Assembly (NCBI RefSeq): GCF_000314895.2
Contig: NZ_CM001773.1
Coordinates: 3,574,027-3,638,026, forward strand
Source: Providencia sneebia DSM 19967
GTDB taxonomy: Bacteria > Pseudomonadota > Gammaproteobacteria > Enterobacterales > Enterobacteriaceae
DNA length: 64,000 bases
Direction of reading: 5' to 3'
In this document: in pieces, positions 1 to 10,653 of the stretch
Position numbering within the stretch: the first letter of the stretch is position 1
How the letters are laid out: each line of letters opens with the position of its first letter
Notes under the pieces: model-generated
What the model saw: only the letters and a program-made list of their open reading frames with translations
What the model was told of the DNA's origin: nothing
Database searches by the model: none
Translations under genes and position numbers: made by a program

Positions 1-82
1 CAATATTATTACCAGATAATTGCCACGAATAAATGGCCTGTACAGCACACTCACGAGCGCGACGACGAGCAGCAGGTTTCAC
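1..82 (-). CDS. nusB: Transcription antitermination factor NusB, N-terminal part (runs off the window)
   Basis: The reverse strand reads from a GTG at 82 into a protein beginning [20 protein letters not shown], which is the well-known NusB N terminus with its arginine-rich start. NusB binds boxA RNA together with NusE (S10) and supports rRNA antitermination. Only about 27 codons are inside the window. An AAGGGGA ribosome-binding site sits a few bases upstream of the GTG. It follows ribE by 28 bases, as in the enterobacterial nrdR-ribD-ribE-nusB unit, so co-transcription is likely. Confidence 0.93.
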   Translation of the reverse strand, partial: MKPAARRRARECAVQAIYSWQLSGNNI

Positions 83-110
83 AAGATTCCCCTTAAATAA
101 AAAAACTAAA

Positions 111-581
111 TCAGCCTTTTACAGCTTTGAGTACATTAATCATTTCTAGTGCAGTCAAAGCTGCTTCAGCACCTTTGTTACCTGCTTTAGTACCAGCACG
201 CTCAATAGCTTGCTCAATATTTTCAGTGGTTAAAACACCAAAAGTCACAGGTACTTGGCTATCTAATGCAACATGAGAAATACCAGAGCTACATTCACCA
301 GCCACAAACTCAAAATGAGCAGTGCCGCCACGAATAACGGTACCTAGCACAATAATAGCATCATATTTTTTCGTTTCAGCTAATGCTTTAACCGTTAATG
401 GAAGCTCATAAGCACCTGGCACCCAAACAACTGTGATATTATCGTTAGATACTTGTCCGATACGTTCTAGTGCATCAACAGCACCGTCCAGCAGACTATC
501 ATTAATAAAGTTGTTAAAACGAGCGATTGCAATAGCAACACGCGCTTCTGGCGCGGCAACAACACCTTTAATTACGTTCAT
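111..581 (-). CDS. ribE: 6,7-dimethyl-8-ribityllumazine synthase
   Basis: Lumazine synthase (ribE in E. coli, called ribH in many species) condenses 5-amino-6-ribitylaminouracil with 3,4-dihydroxy-2-butanone 4-phosphate, the penultimate step of riboflavin synthesis in the cytoplasm. The 156-residue length is typical. Visible family features are the early substrate-binding segment ARFNNFI, the VPGAYELP loop, the phosphate-binding [12 protein letters not shown] segment with the catalytic His near residue 89, and the GVLTTEN strand. It lies between ribD and nusB in the conserved leftward operon, separated from ribD by about 100 bases. Confidence 0.97.
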   Translation of the reverse strand: MNVIKGVVAAPEARVAIAIARFNNFINDSLLDGAVDALERIGQVSNDNITVVWVPGAYELPLTVKALAETKKYDAIIVLGTVIRGGTAHFEFVAGECSSGISHVALDSQVPVTFGVLTTENIEQAIERAGTKAGNKGAEAALTALEMINVLKAVKG

Positions 582-683
582 AGCCTTCCTTTAATATTAA
601 TTATAACCCGCGGGGCGCGGATTTTATCACATTCTTTCATTAATCGCGTGGTTGAATTTCAGTAAAGCGGTAAAAAACTTCCA

Positions 684-1811
684 TTACCACACGGGACGTA
701 GCCTAACGCGCAAGTCATCACCGACTTTCTGCACATCAGTAAATTCAAATTTTGGGGCATCAGAAAGTTTAGCTAACTCGGGTAAATCCACCAAGCCTAG
801 AGCACTATTACCTAACAATTTTGGAGCAATATAAACAATAAGCTCATCGACTATGCCAAGTTTAAGTAATGAACCCGCGAGTTTAGCGCCAGCTTCTACC
901 CAAATGCTATTCACATTTCTTTTCGCTAACTGCATCATCAGAATAACTAAATCAATGCCATTATCATCAGCAGGAATTGCTAATTGTTTAACATCACCTT
1001 TCCAAATACTCTCTAATTCTAGTTCAGTATTTGGCGTAGAACTCACTAACCAACATTCCCCTGCTTGCTGTGTCACTTTATGTTCAGGTTTAATGCGATG
1101 ATGCTCATCCAATATTATTCTAATTGGTTGTCGGACGGTTTCTTCGGGATAAATCGCTTGAATTTCGAGTGGAAGTTCATTCCAACGGACAGTTAAAGAA
1201 GGGTCATCTGCCAAAACAGTGCTACTCGTGCTCAGAATTGCACTTGCTTCAGCGCGTAACACCTGAACATCTCGCCTTGCCGCAGCCGATGTTATCCATT
1301 TGCTTTCACCTGAAGCTAATGCTGTTTTTCCATCAAGTGAAGCAGCTAATTTTAATTGAACATATGGAAATGCTGTGCGCATACGTTTTAAAAAGCCGCG
1401 GTTAATAAATTCAGCTTGCTCCATTAACACACCGCTTTGGGTTTCAATTCCTGCCTTTGAAAGCATATATAACCCACGACCCGAAACTTGCGGATTCGGA
1501 TCTTGCATTGCGGCAACAACCCGACTAACACCCGCTTTAATCAATGCTTCAGCACAAGGTGGTGTGCGACCATGATGACTGCAAGGCTCTAATGTGACAT
1601 AAGCTGTTGCACCTTGTGCTTTATCACCCGCCATATGTAGCGCATGAACTTCGGCATGCGGTTCGCCTGCTTTTTGATGATAGCCTTCACCAACAATTTC
1701 ATCATCACGAACAATTACGCAGCCCACATTTGGGTTTGGTGAAGTTGTAAAACGGCCAATTTGAGCAAGTTCAAGCGCGCGAGCCATATAAATGCTATCT
1801 TTTTCAGTCAT
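684..1811 (-). CDS. ribD: Bifunctional diaminohydroxyphosphoribosylaminopyrimidine deaminase / uracil reductase
   Basis: RibD carries out the second and third steps of riboflavin synthesis. The N-terminal cytidine-deaminase-like domain (about residues 1-145) shows the zinc site: HAEVHAL with His52 and Glu54, then PCSHHGRTPPC with Cys77 and Cys86. The C-terminal reductase domain (about 146-375) begins with PYVQLKLAASLDGKTA, the dihydrofolate-reductase-like NADPH-binding part, and ends with the usual DDLRVRL. 375 residues is the usual length of the fused enzyme. It follows nrdR by only four bases, so the two are almost certainly co-transcribed. Confidence 0.97.
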   Translation of the reverse strand: MTEKDSIYMARALELAQIGRFTTSPNPNVGCVIVRDDEIVGEGYHQKAGEPHAEVHALHMAGDKAQGATAYVTLEPCSHHGRTPPCAEALIKAGVSRVVAAMQDPNPQVSGRGLYMLSKAGIETQSGVLMEQAEFINRGFLKRMRTAFPYVQLKLAASLDGKTALASGESKWITSAAARRDVQVLRAEASAILSTSSTVLADDPSLTVRWNELPLEIQAIYPEETVRQPIRIILDEHHRIKPEHKVTQQAGECWLVSSTPNTELELESIWKGDVKQLAIPADDNGIDLVILMMQLAKRNVNSIWVEAGAKLAGSLLKLGIVDELIVYIAPKLLGNSALGLVDLPELAKLSDAPKFEFTDVQKVGDDLRVRLRPVW

Positions 1812-1815
1812 TTTA

Positions 1816-2265
1816 TTAATCCTGTAGCTTCGCTATCTCTTCACCAAATTCGCGCACATCTTCAAAGCTACGATAAACTGAAGCAAAACGAATATAGGCA
1901 ACTTTATCGAGTTTTTTCAATTCATCCATCACTAGGTTACCTATTAATTTTGAAGGGATTTCTCTTTCCCCTGTTGCACGTAACTGCGATTTAATCGAGA
2001 TAATGGCTTGTTCGACATCATCTGCACTCACAGGACGTTTTTCTAATGCTTTTTGCATTCCATGTCGGAGTTTTTCTTCATCGAATGGCTCGCGTATATC
2101 ATTACTTTTTATTACCCGTGGCATAACAAGTTCCGCCACTTCAAAGGTGGTGAAGCGTTCGTGGCAAACCAGACATTGACGACGTCTGCGCACTTGAGAG
2201 CCTTCTCCAACCAGACGCGAGTCGATTACTTTCGTATCTACAGTTGAGCAAAATGGGCAATGCAT
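1816..2265 (-). CDS. nrdR: Transcriptional repressor NrdR
   Basis: NrdR represses ribonucleotide reductase operons when its ATP-cone is loaded with dATP/ATP. The N-terminal zinc ribbon is visible (MHCPFC with Cys3/Cys6 and CLVCHERF with Cys31/Cys34), followed by the ATP-cone domain from about residue 49 ([18 protein letters not shown]) to about 139 ([15 protein letters not shown]). The 149-residue length is exactly that of the enterobacterial protein. It heads the nrdR-ribD-ribE-nusB unit. A terminator separates it from secF upstream, so its own promoter should lie at roughly 2266-2310. Confidence 0.97.
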   Translation of the reverse strand: MHCPFCSTVDTKVIDSRLVGEGSQVRRRRQCLVCHERFTTFEVAELVMPRVIKSNDIREPFDEEKLRHGMQKALEKRPVSADDVEQAIISIKSQLRATGEREIPSKLIGNLVMDELKKLDKVAYIRFASVYRSFEDVREFGEEIAKLQD

Positions 2266-2311
2266 AGTGTTTCCTGATTCTATTTATGGACAAACAGTGT
2301 AACTCAGAGAT

Positions 2312-2350
2312 TAAAAAAAACACCCTGCAAGGTCGTCTTACAAGGTGTTT
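2312..2350 (-). terminator. Rho-independent terminator after secF
   Basis: On the reverse strand AAACACCTTG pairs with CAGGGTGTTT (ten pairs with one G-T wobble) around a 13-base loop and is followed by a run of T. It lies just downstream of secF and closes the queA-tgt-yajC-secD-secF transcript before nrdR. Confidence 0.8.
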
Positions 2351-2432
2351 ATTCATTAATACCTGTATGCTTTACAACATATTCATTTCGATAATATGAA
2401 GCCCAGCATATTCAGATATATTATTACGCTAA

Positions 2433-3401
2433 TTAAGGTAACAGTGACTCTTGGTCAGCCCCTTCTTTCTCAACTTTTTGCGTAATTAAGTGTTCGCGTT
2501 TCATTCCCATCTTCAATGCAAGTGCAGAAGCAACATAGATAGATGAAATAGTACCGATAGTCACACCAATTAACATAACCAAAGAGAAACCTTCTAACAT
2601 CGAACCACCGAAAATATACAGCATCAGAACAACTAATAATGTTGTTGCTGAAGTCATGATAGTCCGGCTCAATGTTTGGGTTAAGGAAATGTTCATTATT
2701 TCATATGGTGTACCACGACGGATCTTACGGAAGTTTTCACGGATACGGTCAGATACAACGATACTGTCGTTCAGTGAGTAACCAATAACTGACATCAACG
2801 ATGCCACAATGGTCATATCTATCTCAATATGGAATAGAGACAGAATACCTAACGTAATGATCACGTCATGCGCAAGGGATAATACTGCCCCTGCAGCAAG
2901 GCGCCATTCAAAACGACAACCAACATAAATCAAGATACAGATAAGTGCTGTTAAAAGTGCCAGTGCCCCTGTTTGAGCAAGTTCAGCCCCAACACTTGGT
3001 CCAACAAATTCAATACGCTTAACTGTCGCTTGTTCATCAACATTGTCATTGATGATGGTAATAATCTCTTTACCCACCTCTTGACCAGCCATACCTTCTA
3101 CAGGCGGCAAGCGGATCATAATATCGCGGCTGCTACCAAAGTTCTGGATAAGCGGGTCTTTATGAGTTGAGTTGGAAAGACTATCACGTATTTTATCTAA
3201 ATCAGCAGGCTGACTCAGGTTGATTTCTATTACTGTACCACCGGTGAAATCAAGGCCCCAGTTGAACCCTTTAACCCCAATGATAACAAAAGAGGCAATC
3301 AGTAAAACGATAGAAATACCAAAGGCAACGTTGTCCCAGCGCATAAAGTCATAAACTTTACGGCCATAGTTCAATTGTTCAACAGTATAATCCTGTGCCA
3401 C
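2433..3401 (-). CDS. secF: Protein translocase subunit SecF
   Basis: SecF is an inner-membrane RND-type subunit that, with SecD and YajC, uses the proton motive force to help SecYEG release exported proteins. The protein shows the first membrane helix followed by the GLDFTGGTV periplasmic motif, the [12 protein letters not shown] segment and the C-terminal helices with [16 protein letters not shown] start it at the GTG at 3401: an AAGGAG site lies 7 bases upstream, it gives [11 protein letters not shown] as in E. coli, and the length becomes 322 aa (E. coli 323). A longer frame back to 3446 would overlap secD and lacks such support. It starts ten bases after the secD stop codon. Confidence 0.96.
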   Translation of the reverse strand: MAQDYTVEQLNYGRKVYDFMRWDNVAFGISIVLLIASFVIIGVKGFNWGLDFTGGTVIEINLSQPADLDKIRDSLSNSTHKDPLIQNFGSSRDIMIRLPPVEGMAGQEVGKEIITIINDNVDEQATVKRIEFVGPSVGAELAQTGALALLTALICILIYVGCRFEWRLAAGAVLSLAHDVIITLGILSLFHIEIDMTIVASLMSVIGYSLNDSIVVSDRIRENFRKIRRGTPYEIMNISLTQTLSRTIMTSATTLLVVLMLYIFGGSMLEGFSLVMLIGVTIGTISSIYVASALALKMGMKREHLITQKVEKEGADQESLLP

Positions 3402-3411
3402 AACGTGCTCC

Positions 3412-5259
3412 TTAAATTGACAGCTTTTTAATACGTTTACCGCCATATAACAGGTTCACAATTGCTCGTGTACCTATAATTGCTGTAAACATAGAGGTTG
3501 CAACACCTATTGCTGTCGTAATAGCAAACCCTTTAATCGAACCTGTACCCACTGCATAAAGGATTATAGCAGTAATCAAAGTTGTTAAGTTTGCATCAAC
3601 AATACTTGAGAAGGCGCCTTTATAACCTTCATGAATCGCTTGCTGAACAGAACGACCATTGCGTAGCTCTTCTTTGATACGTTCGTTTATCAAAACGTTC
3701 GCATCAACCGCGACGGCAAGGGTTAGAACAATACCAGCAATACCCGGCATGGTTAGCGTTGCCCCCGGAAGAAGAGACATTACACCAACAATCATGACTA
3801 AGTTTGCCATTAAGGCAGTACTCGCAATTAAACCAAACTTACGATAGTAAATAATCATGAATAGAATTGATGCTAACAAACCTGCGATACATGCTTTTAG
3901 CCCTTGCTCGATATTTTGCATACCAAGAGTTGGACCAATAGTACGTTCTTCAACAATTTGAATTGGCGCAATCAAAGCACCAGCACGAAGTAGTAATGAT
4001 AACTGGCGAGCTTCATTTGGATCATTGATACCAGTAATACGGAATTGGCTACCAAAACGTGCAGAAATATTTGCAGCGTTAATCACCTTTTCATCTTTTA
4101 CTAGGATGACACGACCTTCAGCATCTTTCTTACCACTGTCTTTATATTCAACAAACAGTGTTGCCATGAGTTTACCCTGATTATCACGAGTAAAATCAGA
4201 CATGGTTGAACCACCTGCACTGTCTAAGCTGATGCTAACTTGCGGAGCTCCGTTTTCATCACCACCAGATGAAGAATCGGTAATATGGTCACCCGTTAAA
4301 ACAACACGTTTATACAGAATATAAGGAACACCATTACGATCATATTTAACTTCAGAATCACCTGGTACACGACCACTTTCCGCCGCAGAAGGATCTACAC
4401 CGGAGTTAACCAAACGGAATTCTAATGTCGCTGTCGCGCCTAAAATCTCTTTCGCACGTGCAGTGTCTTGAATACCCGGTAATTCAACAACAATACGCTC
4501 AGCGCCTTGACGTTGAACTAATGGTTCAGCAACACCGAGTTGGTTTACACGGTTACGAATGATAGTAATGTTTTGAGAGACCGCATAATTGCGAGCTTCA
4601 CGTAAACGCTCATCTGTCATTACTGCAACCATGCCATTGTTGCTTGCATCTGAAAAGACGAGATCTTGGAATTTACGTGCTAATATTTTTTCAGCTTGGC
4701 TACGGTCATCAGCGTTACGGAAGCGGACTTCAACGCTGTAATTATCGCCTTTACGGATAGAAGAATAGGGAATTCCTGCTTGACGCAAATCATTACGTAT
4801 TCCATCCGTATATTGTTCCTGCAATTTACTGAGTGCGGTATCCATATCAACTTCCATCAGGAAGTGAACACCACCACGTAAATCAAGACCCAGTTTCATT
4901 GGTTCACCACCAAGCGCTTCAAGCCATTTAGGCGTTGCAGGTGCAAGGTTTAGTGCAACAACATATTGGTCACCCAATGCGCTAACTAATGCTTCACGAG
5001 CGCGCAATTGAATATCTGAGTTATTGAATCGGGCGAGTACCGCCCCATTTTCCAAAGCAATTGATTTGCTTTGAATTTTATCTTTCTCTAACGTCTTTTG
5101 GACTTGGATCAGCGTTTGTTCATTGGCGGCGGTTCCCCGCACGCCAGTGATCTGAACAGCCGGATCCTCGCCATATAGGTTTGGAAGCGCATAAAGCAGA
5201 CCGATGAGGATCGCAGCGATCAGCATCAGATACTTCCACAAAGGATAACGGTTTAGCAC
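3412..5259 (-). CDS. secD: Protein translocase subunit SecD
   Basis: SecD is the larger RND-like partner of SecF. The sequence shows an N-terminal membrane helix (about residues 8-27), a large periplasmic region with the P1 head and the [15 protein letters not shown] motif, and a C-terminal block of membrane helices containing [18 protein letters not shown], the segment with the conserved Asp needed for proton coupling. At 615 residues it equals the E. coli protein. It sits between yajC and secF in the standard operon order with short gaps. Confidence 0.97.
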   Translation of the reverse strand: MLNRYPLWKYLMLIAAILIGLLYALPNLYGEDPAVQITGVRGTAANEQTLIQVQKTLEKDKIQSKSIALENGAVLARFNNSDIQLRAREALVSALGDQYVVALNLAPATPKWLEALGGEPMKLGLDLRGGVHFLMEVDMDTALSKLQEQYTDGIRNDLRQAGIPYSSIRKGDNYSVEVRFRNADDRSQAEKILARKFQDLVFSDASNNGMVAVMTDERLREARNYAVSQNITIIRNRVNQLGVAEPLVQRQGAERIVVELPGIQDTARAKEILGATATLEFRLVNSGVDPSAAESGRVPGDSEVKYDRNGVPYILYKRVVLTGDHITDSSSGGDENGAPQVSISLDSAGGSTMSDFTRDNQGKLMATLFVEYKDSGKKDAEGRVILVKDEKVINAANISARFGSQFRITGINDPNEARQLSLLLRAGALIAPIQIVEERTIGPTLGMQNIEQGLKACIAGLLASILFMIIYYRKFGLIASTALMANLVMIVGVMSLLPGATLTMPGIAGIVLTLAVAVDANVLINERIKEELRNGRSVQQAIHEGYKGAFSSIVDANLTTLITAIILYAVGTGSIKGFAITTAIGVATSMFTAIIGTRAIVNLLYGGKRIKKLSI

Positions 5260-5286
5260 GGCAGTTCCCTTCGGGAAAAATCAGAA

Positions 5287-5619
5287 TTAAATAGCTTTCA
5301 TTGTGCCTTTAGGCAAAACGGCAGCAACGAAATCACGTTTGATAGTTACTTCAGTAGTTTCGCTCAGTTCAAGAACGACATAACCTGTCTCTGAAACTTT
5401 AATTACACGCCCGATTAAACCACCCGTTGTTAAAACTTCATCACCTTTTGAGATAGATTCCATCAGTTTACGGTGCTCTTTAGCACGTTTTTGCTGTGGA
5501 CGCAGGATCATGAAATAGAAAATTAGGGCAAAAACGACAAGCATGATAACCATTGTGTACGGGCTACCCTGTGCTGGAGCGCCTGCTGATGCCGCTGCTT
5601 CAGAAATAAAAAAACTCAT
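5287..5619 (-). CDS. yajC: Sec translocon accessory protein YajC
   Basis: YajC is a small single-span inner-membrane protein that associates with SecDF and also with the AcrB efflux pump. One hydrophobic helix (about residues 22-40) is followed by the hallmark FYFMILRPQQKRAKEHRK stretch and a soluble domain with the KGDEVLTTGGLIG motif. At 110 aa it matches the E. coli length. It lies 27 bases upstream of secD in the same orientation. Confidence 0.97.
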   Translation of the reverse strand: MSFFISEAAASAGAPAQGSPYTMVIMLVVFALIFYFMILRPQQKRAKEHRKLMESISKGDEVLTTGGLIGRVIKVSETGYVVLELSETTEVTIKRDFVAAVLPKGTMKAI

Positions 5620-5714
5620 TCAACTTTCCTCATTGTTATTGAACGCAATTTAAAACATTTAAGTCTAGCTAAGCCTGCTATGCTACACAGATTAGGCCTA
5701 ATTCGCACTTAAAT

Positions 5715-6857
<1,143 letters not shown>

Positions 6858-6944
6858 TCAGAAAAACAGTCCGATACTAATATTAATTAAGATAAGCAAG
6901 CCGCTAATCAGCCGCCTATTGAACGCACATTTTTAAGAACAACT

Positions 6945-8015
6945 TTATTGGCCAACCTGCTCAAACTGCGCATCTGGATTGCGAGTAATGTACATGGCAT
7001 CGCCATAACTAAAGAAGCGATATTGTTGCTCAACCGCTTCTTTATAAGCTTTCATCGTATTTTGATAACCAGCAAAAGCGGAAACCAACATAATTAATGT
7101 TGATTCAGGCAAATGGAAATTAGTAATCAGCGCATCAATGATTTGATATTCATATCCCGGATAAATAAAGATTTGGGTATCATCAAAAAAAGGTGCAATC
7201 AAAGCATCTTTACTTGCTTGTGCTGCACTTTCTAATGAACGCACTGAGGTTGTTCCCACTGCAATGACACGATTTCCACGCGCTTTACAGGCTAGAACTG
7301 CATCGACAACATCTTGTGGAACTTCTGCATATTCAGAGTGCATGATATGGTCTTCAATGCTATCCACGCGCACTGGTTGAAAAGTACCCGCACCAACATG
7401 CAGTGTCACAAATGCCATCTCAACGCCTTTTTCTCTTAGCGCATCAAGAAGTGGATCATCAAAATGAAGCCCAGCTGTTGGTGCTGCTACTGCACCGGGG
7501 CGTTGGCTATACACAGTTTGGTAAAGCTCTTTATCAGACTCTTCATCAGGACGGTCTATATAAGGCGGTAACGGCATATGACCAATTTGATTTAAGATAC
7601 TCAGTACATCACGCTGGTCTTCAAATCTAAGTTCAAAAAGAGCACCATGACGCGCAACCATCTCGGCTTTTACGCTTTCATCTTCACCTAAAATAAGCTC
7701 TGCACCTTCTTTTGGCGCTTTAGATGCACGAACATGAGCAAGTACACGATGTTCATCAAGCATTCTTTCCACAAGAACTTCAATTTTACCGCCGCTCGCT
7801 TTACGGCCAAATAATCTGGCAGGGATAACTCGAGTATTATTGAATACCAGTAAATCACCAGGTGCCAATTTATCTAAAATATCGGTAAACACACCATGTG
7901 TGAGCTGTCCCGATGGGCCATCAAGGCTAAGTAGCCTACATGCACTTCGCTGAGCTTGAGGATAGTGAGCAATGAGTTCTTCAGGTAGTTCAAAAGTAAA
8001 ATCAGAAACACGCAT
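6945..8015 (-). CDS. queA: S-adenosylmethionine:tRNA ribosyltransferase-isomerase
   Basis: QueA transfers and rearranges the ribosyl group of S-adenosylmethionine onto preQ1-tRNA to form epoxyqueuosine. Family landmarks include [15 protein letters not shown], the long conserved [34 protein letters not shown] and [14 protein letters not shown] use the start at 8015 ([11 protein letters not shown]), which gives the standard 356 aa and matches homologues. An in-frame ATG at 8033 would add six residues, and neither has a strong ribosome-binding site. It is the first gene of the queA-tgt-yajC-secDF operon and borders the accessory array upstream. Confidence 0.95.
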   Translation of the reverse strand: MRVSDFTFELPEELIAHYPQAQRSACRLLSLDGPSGQLTHGVFTDILDKLAPGDLLVFNNTRVIPARLFGRKASGGKIEVLVERMLDEHRVLAHVRASKAPKEGAELILGEDESVKAEMVARHGALFELRFEDQRDVLSILNQIGHMPLPPYIDRPDEESDKELYQTVYSQRPGAVAAPTAGLHFDDPLLDALREKGVEMAFVTLHVGAGTFQPVRVDSIEDHIMHSEYAEVPQDVVDAVLACKARGNRVIAVGTTSVRSLESAAQASKDALIAPFFDDTQIFIYPGYEYQIIDALITNFHLPESTLIMLVSAFAGYQNTMKAYKEAVEQQYRFFSYGDAMYITRNPDAQFEQVGQ

Positions 8016-8334
8016 CGTATTAACATCAATCAAAAAAATAGGCGACTAGTCTAGTGCCGAGACCGCAAAGGCGCAAGAAATAAGCGCAAATTTGCTGAAA
8101 AAAGCATCTTTTATAAACAAATATATTATAACAGGCTAAGTGCAACCTCTTATTAAGTGTTTAAATAGTCTTGTTTGAGATATTCTCCGATTTATTTCCG
8201 GTAAACTAAAAGATGCTTAGTTTCAAACAGTAAGCGACTAAACGACCTAGCAACCTTGTAACCCTCTATAACGCACATGCTAAATTTATATGATATTATT
8301 TATCTGGTTATTAATGATTTTGGTAATAAATTAT

Positions 8335-8520
8335 TTAAATAATAAAGCTCAATCTCAAAATGCTAACAATTTTAGCTTCATATTTTGATATTGGCAGGTA
8401 ATTAATATTATCCTGCCTAGCTTTAAAGAGAGCTTCGATTAATGTTTTACTAATGCCGCCTTTATCTAGAACCAACTCATTGTGACTTTTTTCTCGCTGC
8501 AATACCTTTAAAAACTTTAT
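8335..8520 (-). pseudogene. Remnant of a small immunity-like gene without a good start codon
   Basis: A 61-codon open frame ends at the TAA at 8335-8337 and contains a plausible protein (for example KTLIEALFKARQDN and YLPISKYEAKIVSI). It begins right at the stop codon of the toxin tail at 8517. The codon overlapping that stop is ATA (8520-8518). If it had been ATG, the two genes would have overlapped as ATGA, as toxin and immunity genes often do, so a decayed start is possible. No ATG exists in frame, and a TTG at 8502 has only weak AAAGG support. The family is not recognised. Confidence 0.35.
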
Positions 8521-8597
8521 TCCTTAGTATTACCAAAACTCGGTAACACATTAGGCTGCGATTCATAATAGGTATCTCGAAAAAAGCGAATAGCGGC
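8517..8597 (-). pseudogene. C-terminal tail of a polymorphic toxin (about 26 codons)
   Basis: After an in-frame stop, the reverse strand reads AAIRFFRDTYYESQPNVL and continues for eight residues to a TAA at 8517. It has the look of a toxin C terminus and is directly followed by a small immunity-like frame. It is out of frame with the DUF637-like fragment just upstream, so this copy is broken. The toxin family is not recognised from so short a piece. Confidence 0.4.
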
Positions 8598-8600
8598 CTA

Positions 8601-8754
8601 TGCCAGATTTTTTCGATATGACGGTATCGCTTTTACCCAGCGAGTTAAGTGTTTTGGATAGATTTCTTTGGTTTTCTGCCAGCGCAATTGCAGCTTGAGA
8701 GGTGAGTGATTTATTTAGCCACCGAATCGACATCAAAAAAGTGTAGTATATCAA
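8601..8754 (-). pseudogene. Fragment of CdiA/hemagglutinin pre-toxin segment (DUF637-like), copy A
   Basis: The reverse strand encodes SLTSQAAIALAENQRNLSKT followed by LNSLGKSDTV. This is the kind of sequence found before the toxin domain in filamentous hemagglutinin/CdiA proteins of Proteus and Providencia (DUF637, 'possible hemagglutinin'). After GKSDTV the similarity to copy B at 12.75 kb is lost and the frame runs out of phase with the toxin tail at 8517-8597. It is a leftover of a displaced cdiA-like 3' end. The family assignment comes from motif memory, not from a search. Confidence 0.5.
8614..8663 (-). repeat. Direct repeat, copy A of the pre-toxin coding segment
   Basis: This 50-bp stretch matches 12746-12795 in the same orientation with about five differences, four of them at third codon positions. 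Both copies encode LSKTLNSLGKSDTV. They lie at the two ends of the toxin/immunity array, about 4.1 kb apart. Confidence 0.85.
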
Positions 8755-8933
8755 TCCAGAACAGGAAATAAGCGATCAACCGTTTTATTATTGAATTCGG
8801 TGACCGCCCAGATGGCCATATTTAATAAAAGGCAAATACACAGAATTATTTACAGAGCCAATTTATTATTGGCAACAATCCCCAATATAGTGCTAGAGCA
8901 AACTACCCGCTAATTTACAACAAGCCAATCCTG

Positions 8934-8960
8934 AGAGCCTCTAAAGTTTGTAGGGGCTCT
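8934..8960. other. Stem-loop downstream of the 8983-9399 gene
   Basis: AGAGCCTCTA pairs with TAGGGGCTCT (ten pairs, one G-T wobble) around a seven-base loop. It is placed just after the leftward gene ending at 8983 and may end its transcript, but there is no T run on that strand. Confidence 0.45.
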
Positions 8961-8982
8961 TCATGTTCGTTACTGATAAAAA

Positions 8983-9399
8983 TTATCTGATAGCGCTAGA
9001 TTTTATAATTGAAAATGTATTTAACTCACTAGGTGTTCTCTCTAATATGCCTATATAATGCTGGTAATTAGTCACTAAATCATTATAACCGAGCATAGAA
9101 ATAATTCCGAAATATGAATATAGGTCATAATAATTACTATTTTCTTTCACCATGTTAAACGACCAGTTATTAGGTATAGAATTTTCAATTATAGTGAATA
9201 GGAATGATGGTACCCACATAGGTTTACAGTTTTCAATATCAATTAAAAAATAAACACTATCGGATGTATGATATACACCATAAACTGAATACTCTTTCTC
9301 TAACTTCAAAAAACTGTAATCTGAATCTTTATTTTCAAAAGCATCTATTTTTTCAATACTAATCCTTGCTAAATTGTTTTCTATACATTTTATTATCAT
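8983..9399 (-). CDS. Hypothetical protein, probable immunity protein
   Basis: A 138-aa soluble acidic protein of unrecognised family, rich in aromatic residues (for example EYSVYGVYHTSDSVYFLIDI and MWVPSFLF). Its ATG overlaps the stop codon of the preceding gene as ATGA, so translation of the two is probably coupled. It lies in an array of toxin tails followed by small genes, has low GC, and no catalytic motif is evident, all of which fits an immunity protein. That role is inferred from context only. A stem-loop follows at 8934-8960. Confidence 0.6.
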   Translation of the reverse strand: MIIKCIENNLARISIEKIDAFENKDSDYSFLKLEKEYSVYGVYHTSDSVYFLIDIENCKPMWVPSFLFTIIENSIPNNWSFNMVKENSNYYDLYSYFGIISMLGYNDLVTNYQHYIGILERTPSELNTFSIIKSSAIR

Positions 9400-9869
9400 G
9401 ATATTAATTCTCTAAAAATTTTAATTTTATTAACGCAACCAACTAAGAATAATAAACAACCATTTTCTTTAATCGTTGACTCATCTTCCTGTTTACATGC
9501 AGGACAGAGTTCCTCTAGAAAAGAGGTAACGTCAGAGCCATCAAGAGTTAGGAATGATAGTTCAAGTTCATTGGTTGTATAAGCATTGGTTAATACACTC
9601 TCCTCTGCTTTTTTAATAGGAATATCTCTACTAATAAACTTATATTCATAGCCCCATTTAATATCACACCATGATAATGAAGCAATACTATAAATAGAAC
9701 TAGCGGGTATTGGATACAGTGTCATATCATTAACTTTTAGTAATTTCCTTTTTATGCCGCCACCACCAGTAATAGTGAACACATCAGCATTCATTAGCTG
9801 TTCACGACTTAGATAGCTTGCACCTCTTGAGATGAGTCTTTTTATCTTGTTGATGTTATTGTCGTACAC
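9396..9869 (-). CDS. Hypothetical protein in the toxin/immunity array
   Basis: A 157-aa frame of unrecognised family, read from a GTG at 9869 without a clear ribosome-binding site. An internal ATG at 9794 (MNADVFTITGGGG) is an alternative. The C-terminal part contains a CPAC pair (LEELCPACKQED) and a cysteine-containing LVGCVNKIK end. It overlaps the next gene by four bases (ATGA). It could be a second immunity gene, or the first 25 codons could derive from toxin sequence read through. Function is not assignable from sequence. Confidence 0.5.
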   Translation of the reverse strand: MYDNNINKIKRLISRGASYLSREQLMNADVFTITGGGGIKRKLLKVNDMTLYPIPASSIYSIASLSWCDIKWGYEYKFISRDIPIKKAEESVLTNAYTTNELELSFLTLDGSDVTSFLEELCPACKQEDESTIKENGCLLFLVGCVNKIKIFRELIS

Positions 9870-9946
9870 AAGAAAAGGCTAACAATTGTTCATTTTAATT
9901 ATCACTATAAAACCATTAAGGGTAGCCACCATGATAAGCTGATAAT

Positions 9947-10018
9947 TTACTTTATATCAAAGTTTACCTTACCTCGACGATTCATTTCAGCAATGCAGTA
10001 ATGGCTTCCTTGGATAAA
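9947..10018 (-). pseudogene. C-terminal tail of a polymorphic toxin (23 codons)
   Basis: The reverse strand reads FIQGSHYCIAEMNRRGKVNF and three more residues before a TAA at 9947, preceded by an in-frame TAG. It starts 15 bases after the stop of the immunity-like gene at 10033, the same arrangement as the other tails in this array. The next gene downstream starts 77 bases later. Too short for a family call. Confidence 0.4.
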
Positions 10019-10032
10019 CTATTATCTCATTT

Positions 10033-10356
10033 TTAGATATTGAGATATAAGGGGGATTCTTGCATCTCTCTCTTCATTTCATTATCCCAAAGCTCTACTA
10101 TCCACCATTTTTCTCTATCATTTATTGATTTTATCGTCTTAACTATATTAACTAATGCGTTATAGCATATATTATATTTAGCTTTGGATAAAATTGAAAA
10201 ATCTACCGATGAATCACAATTATAGAAATCTAATATCTTATCAAGAATCTCTGGATAGGATTGTAATTCTTGTTCCAATTCACTGACCAGAATGGAAAGG
10301 CGGGGAGATCCAAGTGCTACACCTAATTTTTCTCCAAAATAAAAGATACCTGCCAT
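10033..10356 (-). CDS. Hypothetical protein, probable immunity protein
   Basis: A 107-aa protein of unrecognised family with an N-terminal MAGIFYFGEKLGVALG and a C-terminal WWIVELWDNEMKREMQ. I start at the ATG at 10356 because a GGAGA site lies about ten bases upstream and this start falls four bases after the stop of the toxin tail at 10361. A longer frame to 10398 would overlap the toxin tail by 38 bases. Placement directly behind a toxin C terminus, small size and low GC are typical of immunity genes. The role is inferred from context. Confidence 0.6.
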   Translation of the reverse strand: MAGIFYFGEKLGVALGSPRLSILVSELEQELQSYPEILDKILDFYNCDSSVDFSILSKAKYNICYNALVNIVKTIKSINDREKWWIVELWDNEMKREMQESPLYLNI

Positions 10357-10360
10357 ATAA

Positions 10361-10564
10361 CTATTTCTCCAGTAAGATAATTTTCTTTTTTTGGGCATCT
10401 GATAATGTATCCAAATACTCTATCAACTTAGCCCTATTTTGTGGATTTAATGATCTCATATCTATTGGTACAATATCAGCTTTCTTTAGATGACCATCGA
10501 TCTGGTCGATATTTCTTTTCCAATTATTGTTTGCGAAATATTGATTAAATTTGAGTATTTCGTC
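10361..10564 (-). pseudogene. C-terminal part of a polymorphic toxin (67 codons)
   Basis: An open frame on the reverse strand contains DEILKFNQYFANNNWKRNID, then DGHLKKADIVPIDMRSLNPQ, and ends with DAQKKKIILLEK at a TAG at 10361. It has no start codon and an in-frame stop at 10565-10567. The same frame stays open further upstream (ADFLFTTTTGK), so the stop could be a later mutation. The next gene begins four bases after it. The sequence is hydrophilic and charged like nuclease toxins, but the family is not recognised. Confidence 0.45.
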
Positions 10565-10653
10565 TTATTTTCCGGTTGTCGTTGTAAAAAGAAAATCAGC
10601 TTCTAGCCTTATTATCACAAAAACACAAACGCCGAAGTTCTGAGTAACACATC

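Noticed and set aside
3402..3446. N-terminal extension of SecF
   Set aside because: Would overlap secD; the GTG at 3401 has the ribosome-binding site and matches homologues.
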